DNA of 10,468 nucleotides from Clostridiales bacterium. GTDB taxonomy: Bacteria; Bacillota; Clostridia; Lachnospirales; Lachnospiraceae. The notes below the pieces were generated by a model. The model did no database searches, was not told the DNA's origin, and saw only the letters and a program-made list of their open reading frames with translations. The translations under genes were made by a program, and so were the position numbers. The stretch is taken from the NCBI GenBank assembly GCA_019418195.1, contig DYCJ01000036.1, forward strand, positions 1 through 10,468, given 5' to 3'. Shown here one piece after another: positions 1-7,301 of this stretch. Numbering within the stretch: position 1 is the first letter of the stretch; each line of letters begins with the position of its first letter.

Positions 1-16
1 GTCAGCTAAAGCTGAC
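1..16. repeat. Perfect 6-bp hairpin with TAAA loop at the window edge
   Basis: GTCAGC and GCTGAC flank a TAAA loop, giving a perfect 6-bp stem. The left side may continue outside the window. No T-run follows, so it is not a classic intrinsic terminator. It may be the end of an upstream gene's 3' structure or part of a small palindromic repeat together with the hairpin at 29-52. Confidence 0.5.
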
Positions 17-28
17 CCGAATCCCGCG

Positions 29-52
29 TCAAGACTCGTGAGCGAGTCTTGA
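29..52. repeat. Perfect 10-bp stem-loop (TGAG loop) ahead of the helicase gene
   Basis: Bases 29-38 pair perfectly with 43-52 around a TGAG tetraloop. The hairpin ends 26 nt before the helicase ATG at 79. There is no T-tract, so a terminator role is doubtful. It could be a leader-RNA structure, an mRNA 5' stabiliser or a dispersed palindromic unit. No promoter with good -35 and -10 boxes is visible in 1-78, so the operon promoter may lie upstream of the window. Confidence 0.55.
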
Positions 53-78
53 AATCAGAAGATACAGAGGAATAATCT

Positions 79-3000
79 ATGAACCATATTGCACAGAGTA
101 TTTTCCGGGCAATCCATGAAGGAAAATGGGTCAGCATCGAGTATCGAAACCAGAATGAGGAAACGACAAATTACTGGATCGCTGTCAACGGGATCAATGT
201 GAAAAACAGAACATTGAGTGTGGAGGGCTTTCACCTTGTAAAGCATACGATCGGTGAATTCAAGGTGATCTATCTGGACTCGATCCTGTCTGCTTCTGTG
301 GTGGAAGCCTCTTATTGTAAGATACGTCCGGAGCTCGTGCGGGATATTGAGGAACATCCGGAAAAATATGAGCCGTTGTTCGGACAGCCTGTGAACCTGA
401 AAATATTGAACTATCTGGCGGACTGCAGCCGTCTGGATACGGAGCTGTACGAGTGTGATTATGCTCTGATAAAAAAGATTGACGGCGGCAGCTTCCGCGG
501 CAGGGAATATTTTTTAAATGACGGACAGTTTTCCGAACTTGTGCAGCAGTTTCAGCGTGAAAGCAGCCGTCAGAGAGAACACAGGATGGGCGGCTCTCAA
601 AACGGAGGCGCTGCGCGTGCAGGAAATCATAAATGGCAGTACCGGCAGCTTGCCCTCAACGAGCTGAGCATTCCGGTGCGGGGCAGAAAGCCGAGAAAGG
701 AAGGGCTGTATGTGATGGCTTACCGGAGACTGAATCTGGATGTCCGCCGGAGAACACTGCGGGCGGACGACGAAGTGACAGTGTGCCGGGAGTTTACCGT
801 GGGCGGAGAACAGGAGAGCATCCGAAAGTATATGGACCCTGCGGATTATGATCTGCTGAATGATTTTGATAAGAACAGGGAGCTGATAAAGGACAGGATC
901 ACAGCTTATAACCGCCTCAGCCAGGGAGTGGACGACCGCCCGTATATCATTGCGCTTGCAAGGGATATCAAGGTAGACCTGAATAACGAATATCAGTGGA
1001 TTGCAAAGAGTCTGGAAGAGGGCGAAGAGACCTGGCCGATCAAGGCATTTTTCGGGAAGATGACGGCAAGACCGGTACGGCGCAGGGAGTATCCTCTGGC
1101 GCTCCTTGAGAAAAAGGTGAATCTGGATCAGCTTCTTGCCATCCACAACGCCATAAAATATCCGGTGACCTATGTACAGGGGCCTCCCGGAACGGGGAAA
1201 TCCTACACGATCATAAACACGATCATCACCGCTTTTTTTAATGAGAAGACGGTGCTGCTGACATCTTACAATAATCACCCCATCGATACGGTTGTGGATG
1301 ACCTGAAAGGAATGGAATATAAAAACGGGATCCGAATCCCGTTCCCGGTGATACGGCTGGGCAATGCGGAACTGACGAAAGCCGCTTTAAAAGAAATGAG
1401 AGAGCTGTATGAAGACCTCGGAAAGTGGAAAGTATTCGAAGGCACTCTGGACAAGAACAGGGATGAGAAGATTGCCCGGGCAAAGCGGCTCACGAAACTT
1501 CTGAGGGAGTATGAGGAGACCTTGAACCTCAGGGAGAAGAAAGAGGCAATCGAGTGTCTGATGAACACAAACCACCATCTGACATTTCAGGCGGATCTGC
1601 AGGGAAGACAGCTTGCGGAAGTAGACCGGGAGCTTGATACGATCGGAGAGATCACCAATGAGCAGGCGCTGGCACTGCTGGATGATGATGAAAAGGAATT
1701 CCGGAAATACCTTCATTTTACTTCCATTCGTTATCTGAAACGAATGGCGGAGCCGAAGAATGAAGACCTGAGGAATATACTGGAGATGGAAGATGAGGAT
1801 GAAAAGGTAAAAGCCTTCAATCAATATATCGGGGAGCCGGAGAGTCTGAAACGCTTTCTGAGGATATTTCCTGTTGTCGCTACGACGTGTATTTCCGCGC
1901 ATAAGCTGGGAACGCCTCAGCCGTATTTTGACATGACCATCATGGACGAGGCAAGCCAGTGTAACACAGCGATGTCGCTGGTGCCGATCCTGCGCGGAAA
2001 GAACCTGATGCTCGTGGGAGATCCCCAGCAGCTCAGTCCGGTGATCCTGCTGGATGAGAAAGATAACGCCATTCTCCGGCAGCGTTACCGTGTGCCTGAT
2101 GAGTATGATTATGCCAAGAATTCTATATATAAGGCATTTCTTGCGAATGATGCAGTAAGCGAGGAAATCCTTCTGCGGCATCATTACAGATGCTGCCCTG
2201 CTATCATTTCATTTAACAACAAAAAATATTACAACAATAAATTGATCATTGAGAATAAGAAAAATCCGGAAACGCCTCTTGTCTACATAGATGTCGCCGA
2301 TAACAGGACGGATTATAAAAATACCGCGCCCGAAGAGGCGGAACGTATTCTTGAATATGTCAGGAAATATCAGGATAAGAAGATCGGAGTTATCACGCCG
2401 TTTGCAAATCAGAGGGAATATATCAGCAGGCGGCTCGAAGAGGAGAACATTAAAAATGTATCCTGCGGAACAGTCCATGCATTTCAGGGGGATCAGCAGG
2501 ATATCATCCTGTTTTCAACCGCGCTGACGGATCAGACTTCGGATAAGACTTACAACTGGCTCAAGAATAACCGGGAACTGATCAACGTGGCCACTTCCCG
2601 GGCCGTAGAGAAACTGGTGCTCATTACCAGTACGAAGAATCTGGAACGGCTCCATCAGGACTCTGAAAGAGACGATATGTACGAACTGGCGCAGTATGTC
2701 AGGAAGAAAGGAGAGTACGAGGTGACTCCCGATGAAGTGAATTCGAGGGCACTGGGCATCAAGCCGTACAGTACGCAGACAGAAGAGGCGTTTCTTGTGA
2801 GCCTGAACCACGCACTCGATAACATCCTGAACAATGGCAGAAGATGCAAGGTGAGAAAAGAAGTGGCCATCTCCCAGGTGTTTCAGGAGAATCTGTCGCA
2901 TGACAGCCTGTTCTATAACGGAAGATTTGACTTTGTGATCTATGAACAGGAATACGGCGGAAAGGAACTTCCGATTCTGGCGATCGAGCTGGACGGGATG

Positions 3001-3159
3001 GAACATCAGGATGATGAGCTGGTGAAAAAGCGTGACCGGGAGAAAGCAAATATTTGCCGGGCTCACGGTTTTGAACTGATCCGGGTGGAAAATTCATATG
3101 CAAGACGATATTATTATATTAAAGGGATTCTGGAAGAGTACTTTAAGAGGATAAGATAA
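79..3159 (+). CDS. WYL-like / SF1B (Upf1-type) helicase / PD-(D/E)XK nuclease fusion protein
   Basis: Predicted ATP-dependent DNA or RNA helicase of superfamily 1B with a C-terminal nuclease domain. Residues about 1-75 resemble a WYL domain (small SH3-like ligand-sensing fold): a GKWVSIEYRN strand, then FHLVK and FKVIYLDSI strands. Helicase motifs are clear: Walker A GPPGTGKS 368-375, motif Ia near NNHPIDTVVDDL, Walker B DEASQ 623-627, motif III GDPQQLSP 647-654, motif IV HHYRC 701-705, motif V GTVHAFQGDQQD 797-808 and motif VI NVATSRA 836-842. A charged, probably helical insert of about 180 residues separates Ia from II. Residues 935-1026 look like the DUF2726/DUF559 branch of the restriction-endonuclease fold, with D951 (GRFDFVI), E970-x-D972 (AIELDG) and H976. 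An AGAGG ribosome site at 66-70 supports this ATG. It heads a tight run with an ATL gene 1 nt downstream. Helicase and nuclease calls are firm; the WYL call is from pattern and the biological role (repair or phage defence) is inferred. Confidence 0.88.
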   Translation: MNHIAQSIFRAIHEGKWVSIEYRNQNEETTNYWIAVNGINVKNRTLSVEGFHLVKHTIGEFKVIYLDSILSASVVEASYCKIRPELVRDIEEHPEKYEPLFGQPVNLKILNYLADCSRLDTELYECDYALIKKIDGGSFRGREYFLNDGQFSELVQQFQRESSRQREHRMGGSQNGGAARAGNHKWQYRQLALNELSIPVRGRKPRKEGLYVMAYRRLNLDVRRRTLRADDEVTVCREFTVGGEQESIRKYMDPADYDLLNDFDKNRELIKDRITAYNRLSQGVDDRPYIIALARDIKVDLNNEYQWIAKSLEEGEETWPIKAFFGKMTARPVRRREYPLALLEKKVNLDQLLAIHNAIKYPVTYVQGPPGTGKSYTIINTIITAFFNEKTVLLTSYNNHPIDTVVDDLKGMEYKNGIRIPFPVIRLGNAELTKAALKEMRELYEDLGKWKVFEGTLDKNRDEKIARAKRLTKLLREYEETLNLREKKEAIECLMNTNHHLTFQADLQGRQLAEVDRELDTIGEITNEQALALLDDDEKEFRKYLHFTSIRYLKRMAEPKNEDLRNILEMEDEDEKVKAFNQYIGEPESLKRFLRIFPVVATTCISAHKLGTPQPYFDMTIMDEASQCNTAMSLVPILRGKNLMLVGDPQQLSPVILLDEKDNAILRQRYRVPDEYDYAKNSIYKAFLANDAVSEEILLRHHYRCCPAIISFNNKKYYNNKLIIENKKNPETPLVYIDVADNRTDYKNTAPEEAERILEYVRKYQDKKIGVITPFANQREYISRRLEEENIKNVSCGTVHAFQGDQQDIILFSTALTDQTSDKTYNWLKNNRELINVATSRAVEKLVLITSTKNLERLHQDSERDDMYELAQYVRKKGEYEVTPDEVNSRALGIKPYSTQTEEAFLVSLNHALDNILNNGRRCKVRKEVAISQVFQENLSHDSLFYNGRFDFVIYEQEYGGKELPILAIELDGMEHQDDELVKKRDREKANICRAHGFELIRVENSYARRYYYIKGILEEYFKRIR

Positions 3160-3160
3160 A

Positions 3161-3532
3161 ATGAGCTTTGATTTCTATAAACGCGCCGCCATCGTCTGCC
3201 GTGCTATCCCGTATGGAAAAGCAGCAACCTACGGACAGATCGCGCTTCTCTGCGGAAAACCGAAGAACGCGCGTCAGGTGGGATATGCGCTGAACCGGAA
3301 CCGGCTGGGAGATGATATTCCCGCTTACCGGGTAGTGAATGCAAGAGGGATTTTAAGCGGAGCCGCGGCATTTGATACAGCGGATATGCAGAAGCTGCTT
3401 CTGGAAAATGAGGGCGTAGAAGTCAGTTTTACTCCGGACGGCTGGCAGGTGGACCTTAAGAAGGACGGCTGGCACAATACGATGGAGGAAGCACTGCGCT
3501 TCCAGGAAATATTTAAAGCGCAGGATATATAA
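3161..3532 (+). CDS. Alkyltransferase-like protein (ATL), MGMT family without acceptor cysteine
   Basis: This 123-aa protein has the O6-alkylguanine-DNA alkyltransferase DNA-binding fold. It shows the helix-turn-helix entry IPYGKAATYGQIA (16-28), with Y24 matching the nucleotide-flipping Tyr, and NARQVGYAL (36-44), with R38 matching the Arg finger. Where true methyltransferases have PCHR, this protein has PAYR at 54-57 (A55 replaces the cysteine, Y56 the histidine), followed by VVNARG. It therefore cannot accept an alkyl group by the known chemistry. Known ATLs bind alkylated guanine, flip it and recruit nucleotide excision repair; that role is inferred here. The start lies 1 nt after the helicase stop, with an AAGAGG ribosome site at 3145-3150 inside the helicase end, so the two are probably translationally coupled. 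The tail after residue about 85 is short and has no second domain. Confidence 0.85.
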   Translation: MSFDFYKRAAIVCRAIPYGKAATYGQIALLCGKPKNARQVGYALNRNRLGDDIPAYRVVNARGILSGAAAFDTADMQKLLLENEGVEVSFTPDGWQVDLKKDGWHNTMEEALRFQEIFKAQDI

Positions 3533-3553
3533 AGCGTGCAGAGGTATTAGAAC

Positions 3554-4456
3554 ATGAAGATCAAGTGTATCGCCCTCGATCTGGACCGGACGACGCTGGA
3601 CAGTCAGGGGCATCTGAGTGAAGAAAACAGAACAGCGATCGAGAGTGCTGTCGCGGACGGCGTTCATGTGGTGGCGGCGAGCGGACGTTCGCTGGATTCA
3701 TTGCCGGCGGAGATCACCGATATCAAAGGCATACGATATGCCATTACATCTAACGGAGCGGCAGTCTATGACCTGAGTGAAAGAAAATGTCTGCGGCAGT
3801 TCAAGATGACTCCGGCGTCCGTAGAGGATATCCTGCGGCACATGGAGCCGGAGCGGATGAAGGATGCATACGGAGAAGCAGCAGGGATGTCGGAAGTAGA
3901 AATGTCTGAAATCGAGATATCTTACGAGGCGTTTATTGATGGCAGAGCTTTTGCGGAGAGCCGGTACGTGGCGGATCCGGTGCGTTTCGGAGCTATGCCG
4001 CAGGCGATTTCCTACATACAGGGTACCCGCGCGCCGGTTGAGGATATGAGGACCTTTATCTGCGAACATAAGTCGGAGCTGGACTGCATTGATCTTGTGG
4101 TAAAAAACGAGGATATGAAGCGAAAATTGTGGAAAAATCTCCGGGAAAATGTCAGGGATGTGTATATTACATCTTCCGTAAGACAGCTCCTTGAAATTTC
4201 TCACAGAGATGCGGGCAAGGAATCCGGCGCAAAGTTCCTGCTGGAATATCTCGGACTGGCAAGAGAAGAACTTGCCGCGTTTGGTGACGGGGATAATGAC
4301 AGCGGGCTCCTCAAATATGCGGGAATCGGTTTTGCCGTAGCAAATGCATCTCCGGAGTGCAGAGACGCCGCAGATGAGATCGTCGCTTCAAATGATGATA
4401 ACGGTGTGGCACAGGGGATCAATAAGATTCTGAGGAAATCAGGGAGCGGGAGTTAG
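3554..4456 (+). CDS. Cof-type HAD-IIB family phosphatase
   Basis: Haloacid-dehalogenase superfamily phosphohydrolase of 300 aa, the normal length for the Cof/YidA/YbiV group. Motif I is DLDRTT (D9 nucleophile, D11 acid/base), motif II is AASGR with S43, motif III is the lysine at about K222 in DAGKESG, and motif IV is GDGDND 244-249. A C2B-type cap lies between motifs II and III (about residues 80-200). Its stretch around 112-123 is rich in repeated S-E-[VI]-E units and may be a small cap insertion. Relatives dephosphorylate small sugar phosphates, FMN or pyridoxal phosphate; the substrate cannot be read here. An AGAGG site at 3540-3544 sits 9 nt before the ATG. It lies 21 nt after the ATL stop and 15 nt before yaaA, so it is probably co-transcribed. 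Confidence 0.9.
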   Translation: MKIKCIALDLDRTTLDSQGHLSEENRTAIESAVADGVHVVAASGRSLDSLPAEITDIKGIRYAITSNGAAVYDLSERKCLRQFKMTPASVEDILRHMEPERMKDAYGEAAGMSEVEMSEIEISYEAFIDGRAFAESRYVADPVRFGAMPQAISYIQGTRAPVEDMRTFICEHKSELDCIDLVVKNEDMKRKLWKNLRENVRDVYITSSVRQLLEISHRDAGKESGAKFLLEYLGLAREELAAFGDGDNDSGLLKYAGIGFAVANASPECRDAADEIVASNDDNGVAQGINKILRKSGSGS

Positions 4457-4471
4457 TGAGAGGACGGTTTT

Positions 4472-5299
4472 ATGAAGATCATTATTTCACCAGCGAAAAA
4501 AATGAATATTGACACAGATACTCTGGCGTGCAGAAGCGTGCCTGTTTTCCTTAATGAGACGGCAGAGCTTCTTACATGGATGAAGAATCTTACATTTGCA
4601 CAGGCAAAGGAGCTGTGGAAATGCAATGACAAAATCGCAGAACAGAACTACAGAAGATTTCAGGAGATGGATCTGGAAAGGAATCTGACCCCGGCAGTGA
4701 TCGCCTATGAGGGAATCCAGTACCAGTATATGGCTCCTGCCGTATTCGGAGGTGCAGAGACGGATTATATTCAGGAACATCTGCGGATCCTGTCCGGATT
4801 TTACGGCGTACTGAAACCATTTGACGGTGTGGTGCCCTACAGGCTGGAGATGCAGGCAAAAGCGTCAGAAGCCGGCGATCTGTATAAATTCTGGGGCGAT
4901 AAACTGTACCGGGAAGTGGTGAGGAAAGAAAAGCCGGTGAGCGGAACGCCCGGAACAGAACCGCCGATGCTGGAATCATCAGGAGCAGACAAAAATCTTG
5001 TCGTAAATCTGGCGTCCAAAGAGTACTCCAAATGTGTGGAGAAGTACCTGACGTCCGAAGACAGATATCTGACCATTGTGTTCGGGGAGCTGACAGACGG
5101 AAAAGTAAAGCAGAAAGGGACGCTTGCGAAGATGGCGAGAGGCGAGATGGTGCGCTATCTGGCGGAGCACGAGGTAGAGGACCTGGAAGGCATCAAAGGA
5201 TTTGACAGACTGGGTTACTGGTTTGATGAAGCGCTTTCAAATGAGCAGGAATATGTATTTCTGAAGAAGGCGCAGCCGACGGAGAAGGAAACAGTCTGA
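4472..5299 (+). CDS. yaaA: YaaA (DUF328) peroxide-stress protein
   Basis: YaaA-family protein of 275 aa. The family signature is clear: MKIIISPAKKM at 1-11, YEGIQYQYM 79-87, LRILSGFYGVLKPFDGVVPYRLEM 104-127, FWGDKL 140-145, NLASKEYSK 179-187, KMARGEMVRYL 220-230 and GFDRLGYWFDE 243-253. In E. coli, YaaA is induced by peroxide through OxyR, lowers free iron to limit Fenton damage and has a fold with DNA-binding properties. Whether this homologue does the same is inferred. Compared with E. coli YaaA it carries an extra Pro/Gly/Ser-rich loop of roughly 15 residues at about 155-174. A GAGAGGA ribosome site just after the HAD stop supports the ATG. Last member of the tight helicase-ATL-HAD-YaaA run. 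Confidence 0.93.
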   Translation: MKIIISPAKKMNIDTDTLACRSVPVFLNETAELLTWMKNLTFAQAKELWKCNDKIAEQNYRRFQEMDLERNLTPAVIAYEGIQYQYMAPAVFGGAETDYIQEHLRILSGFYGVLKPFDGVVPYRLEMQAKASEAGDLYKFWGDKLYREVVRKEKPVSGTPGTEPPMLESSGADKNLVVNLASKEYSKCVEKYLTSEDRYLTIVFGELTDGKVKQKGTLAKMARGEMVRYLAEHEVEDLEGIKGFDRLGYWFDEALSNEQEYVFLKKAQPTEKETV

Positions 5300-5371
5300 G
5301 GAAAAACGGTTCTCTGATTAAGCAGAAAATAGAGGATTAAGCAGGAAACCTAAGATATGGAGGAAAAAGTT
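5300..5371 (+). repeat. Intergenic spacer with a 10-bp direct repeat (GATTAAGCAG x2)
   Basis: GATTAAGCAG occurs at 5316-5325 and 5335-5344, a 19-nt period, and the match extends loosely into the following A-rich bases. It lies between yaaA and the aldo/keto reductase. It could be a small tandem duplication or paired regulator half-sites. No terminator and no convincing promoter is visible in this gap. Confidence 0.45.
5359..5363 (+). promoter_or_regulatory. Ribosome binding site that sets the aldo/keto reductase start
   Basis: GGAGG lies 8 nt before the ATG at 5372. An in-frame ATG at 5357 would start on top of this site and has no good site of its own, so 5372 is the better start. Confidence 0.75.
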
Positions 5372-6361
5372 ATGTACAATGCATCAGAAAAAAGATATGA
5401 AAATATGGCCTACAACCGTTGTGGAAACAGCGGTCTGAAGCTTCCGGCAGTATCGCTGGGGCTCTGGCATAATTTCGGGGATACAAGCTCCTATGAGACC
5501 ATGAAGCAGATATGCTTTACTGCATTTGACAATGGGATCACACATTTCGACCTTGCGAACAATTACGGGCCGGAGCCTGGAAGTGCGGAGAAGAATTTCG
5601 GCAGAATATTAAAAGAGGATCTGGGACAGTACCGGGACGAGCTTATCATCAGCACGAAAGCCGGATATGATATGTGGCCGGGGCCTTATGGGAACTGGGG
5701 CAGCAGGAAATATCTTCTGGCAAGTCTGGATCAGAGCCTGGAGCGTATGGGATTGGAGTATGTGGATATCTTCTATCATCACCGGATGGATCCGGAGACG
5801 CCGCTGGAGGAGACAATGGGAGCGCTTGCACAGGCGGTCACATCCGGGAAAGCGCTCTATGTCGGTCTGTCCAATTATGATGGAGAGACTCTGGAGAGAG
5901 CAACGGCGATTCTTGAAGATCTACGCTGTCCTTTTATTATTAATCAGAACCGTTACTCCATTTTCGACCGGACCATCGAGAATAACGGGCTGAAAGAGAC
6001 AGCAGCGCGGCTCGGAAAAGGAATCATAGCATTTAGCCCGCTTGCCCAGGGGCTGCTGACAAACCGTTATTTAAACGGGATTCCGGAGGACAGCCGAATC
6101 ATGACAGACGGGAGATTTCTCAAAAAAGAGGCACTCACGGAGGAACGCCTCCAGCAGATCCGCAATCTCAACGGGATTGCGGCGGGAAGAGGACAGACGC
6201 TTGCCGAGATGGCATTGAGCTGGGTGCTCCGTGACGGAATCGTGACAAGTGTGCTCGTCGGAGCCTCCAGACCGGGACAGGTGCTCGATGATATCAGGGC
6301 GATACAAAATATTGAATTCACTCAGGAGGAGCTGGCAAAGATAGACAGTGTAATCTTGTAA
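5372..6361 (+). CDS. Aldo/keto reductase, YghZ-like
   Basis: NADPH-dependent oxidoreductase of the aldo/keto reductase superfamily, 329 aa from this start, close to the YghZ (L-glyceraldehyde-3-phosphate / methylglyoxal reductase) branch. The AKR tetrad is visible as D60 and Y65 in HFDLANNYGP, K96 in ISTKAGYD, and the His of YHHRMD (137). The YghZ-type loop MWPGPYGNWGSRKYL (101-115) and the cofactor-binding GIIAFSPLAQGLLTNRYL and VLVGASRPGQ segments near the C terminus also fit. Members of this branch reduce reactive aldehydes, so a detoxification role is likely but the substrate is not proven by sequence. It follows yaaA by 72 nt and may be read through from that operon or have its own weak promoter. 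Confidence 0.92.
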   Translation: MYNASEKRYENMAYNRCGNSGLKLPAVSLGLWHNFGDTSSYETMKQICFTAFDNGITHFDLANNYGPEPGSAEKNFGRILKEDLGQYRDELIISTKAGYDMWPGPYGNWGSRKYLLASLDQSLERMGLEYVDIFYHHRMDPETPLEETMGALAQAVTSGKALYVGLSNYDGETLERATAILEDLRCPFIINQNRYSIFDRTIENNGLKETAARLGKGIIAFSPLAQGLLTNRYLNGIPEDSRIMTDGRFLKKEALTEERLQQIRNLNGIAAGRGQTLAEMALSWVLRDGIVTSVLVGASRPGQVLDDIRAIQNIEFTQEELAKIDSVIL

Positions 6362-6427
6362 TCTTATTCGATCCATGATACTCTGTTTTATAGGAATGAA
6401 TATCACATGGTTATCATGGCACAGAAC

Positions 6428-6435
6428 AAGGAGGG
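6428..6435 (+). promoter_or_regulatory. Strong ribosome binding site that sets the DUF4190-like protein start
   Basis: AAGGAGGG sits 7 nt before the ATG at 6443. In-frame ATGs at 6407 and 6416 lie upstream of it and lack comparable sites, so the protein probably starts MARYVKD. Confidence 0.8.
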
Positions 6436-6442
6436 AACGATT

Positions 6443-7165
6443 ATGGCAAGATATGTAAAAGATATCACACTCAACAAACCGGACGATTTTGTAGCATTTA
6501 TTGTCAACGATTATCTGCAGAAGAACAAATTTGTGATGTCGGACTGGAATGGAGAGCCGGCATACCGTGCAGGCGACGGAGTGGTAGAAGGATATAAATA
6601 TCTGAAGTGGTCATATGCAGGCGGCGTATTCCATCTCGAGGCATGGCTGAAAGGAACGGCCGGCGGTGAGTGGGATCTGGACGGTTTTGTAGGAATTGCT
6701 ATGAAGAAGCCGTATAAAAGCAGTTTGGAGCAGTTATTTGACGTGCTTCAGCAGCAGATACCTCAGCAGAACACAGCATCCGCTCAAAACGGCGCGGCAC
6801 CCCAGAGCGGCCCGGTGCAGCAGGGAAATGTTCCGCCGCAGAGTGCACCCGGAGCCCAGGGCAGTGTTCCGCCCCAGGGAAATTACGGACAGCCGAATCC
6901 TCAGCCGATCCCGGTGCGGACGACGGACAATACGGGAGCAGCTACGATAGCGCTTGTGCTTGGCATCCTTAGCGTTGCTTTAGGAATTTTTGTGCCGCTG
7001 CTTGGAGTGATCCTCGGAATTATCGGTATTACACAGGCACGCATGGGTTCCGGATCCAGTAAGGCAAGTATGGCAAAAGCGGGTAAGGTACTGAGTATCA
7101 TTGGTATCTGTATATCGGCGGCAGGATGGCTGCTCAATATCGTGCTGACTGTGGCATTATTTTAG
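6443..7165 (+). CDS. Membrane protein with soluble N-terminal domain, Gln/Pro-rich linker and DUF4190-like C terminus
   Basis: Protein of 240 aa with three parts. Residues 1-105 form a soluble domain (MARYVKDITLNKPDD..., with WSYAGGVFHLEAWLKG and EWDLDGFVGIAMKKPYK), a layout seen in small zinc-ribbon or PH-like proteins of Clostridia but with no function I can name. Residues 106-160 are a low-complexity Gln/Pro/Gly/Ala linker with an imperfect G[NS]VPPQ repeat. Residues 166-197 and 214-239 are two hydrophobic segments around a short basic loop, matching the DUF4190 pattern (IALVLGILS...LGVILGIIGITQAR...). It is probably a membrane-anchored cytoplasmic domain. It stands between a reductase and a strong terminator, with 81 nt upstream in which I see no clear promoter. 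Confidence 0.8.
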   Translation: MARYVKDITLNKPDDFVAFIVNDYLQKNKFVMSDWNGEPAYRAGDGVVEGYKYLKWSYAGGVFHLEAWLKGTAGGEWDLDGFVGIAMKKPYKSSLEQLFDVLQQQIPQQNTASAQNGAAPQSGPVQQGNVPPQSAPGAQGSVPPQGNYGQPNPQPIPVRTTDNTGAATIALVLGILSVALGIFVPLLGVILGIIGITQARMGSGSSKASMAKAGKVLSIIGICISAAGWLLNIVLTVALF

Positions 7166-7212
7166 AAACTGAGAATGGTTTATTTACTGCATGAAGATAG
7201 GTGGAAAATTTT

Positions 7213-7251
7213 GCTCCCTGTCCCGCCGGACAGGGAGCTTTTACTTTTTTT
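7213..7251 (+). terminator. Strong Rho-independent terminator after the DUF4190-like gene
   Basis: Bases 7213-7223 pair perfectly with 7228-7238 (11 bp, GC-rich, CGCC loop), followed by TTTTACTTTTTTT. It ends the plus-strand gene run and insulates the MerR regulator downstream. The A/T-rich flank upstream (AAAATTTT) adds some reverse-strand terminator character. Confidence 0.93.
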
Positions 7252-7270
7252 CAAAAATTTAACTTTATAC

Positions 7271-7301
7271 TTGACCTTGACGCAGCGTAAACATCTAACA
7301 T
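7271..7301 (+). promoter_or_regulatory. MerR-type promoter with 19-bp spacer and internal dyad
   Basis: TTGACC (7271-7276) and TAACAT (7296-7301) are separated by 19 bp, the over-long spacing typical of promoters activated by MerR-family proteins. Inside the spacer, 7277-7291 is an imperfect palindrome (TTGACGC-A-GCGTAAA, 6 of 7 pairs). This fits autoregulation of the downstream MerR gene. The reading of both boxes is by eye. Confidence 0.65.

Noticed and set aside
514..1278. Long minus-strand ORF opposite the helicase
   Set aside because: It is the antisense of a helicase-family gene, has no ribosome site and its product looks like reversed coding sequence. The same applies to the other minus-strand ORFs in 1238-3103.
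1324..1343. 8-bp inverted repeat with CCGA loop inside the helicase gene
   Set aside because: Same reasoning: within chance expectation and inside a continuous, conserved reading frame.
6160..6182. 8-bp perfect inverted repeat inside the aldo/keto reductase gene
   Set aside because: Short GC-rich hairpins of this size are expected by chance in several kb of coding DNA; it has no register or contextual support, unlike the 14-bp one in dinD.
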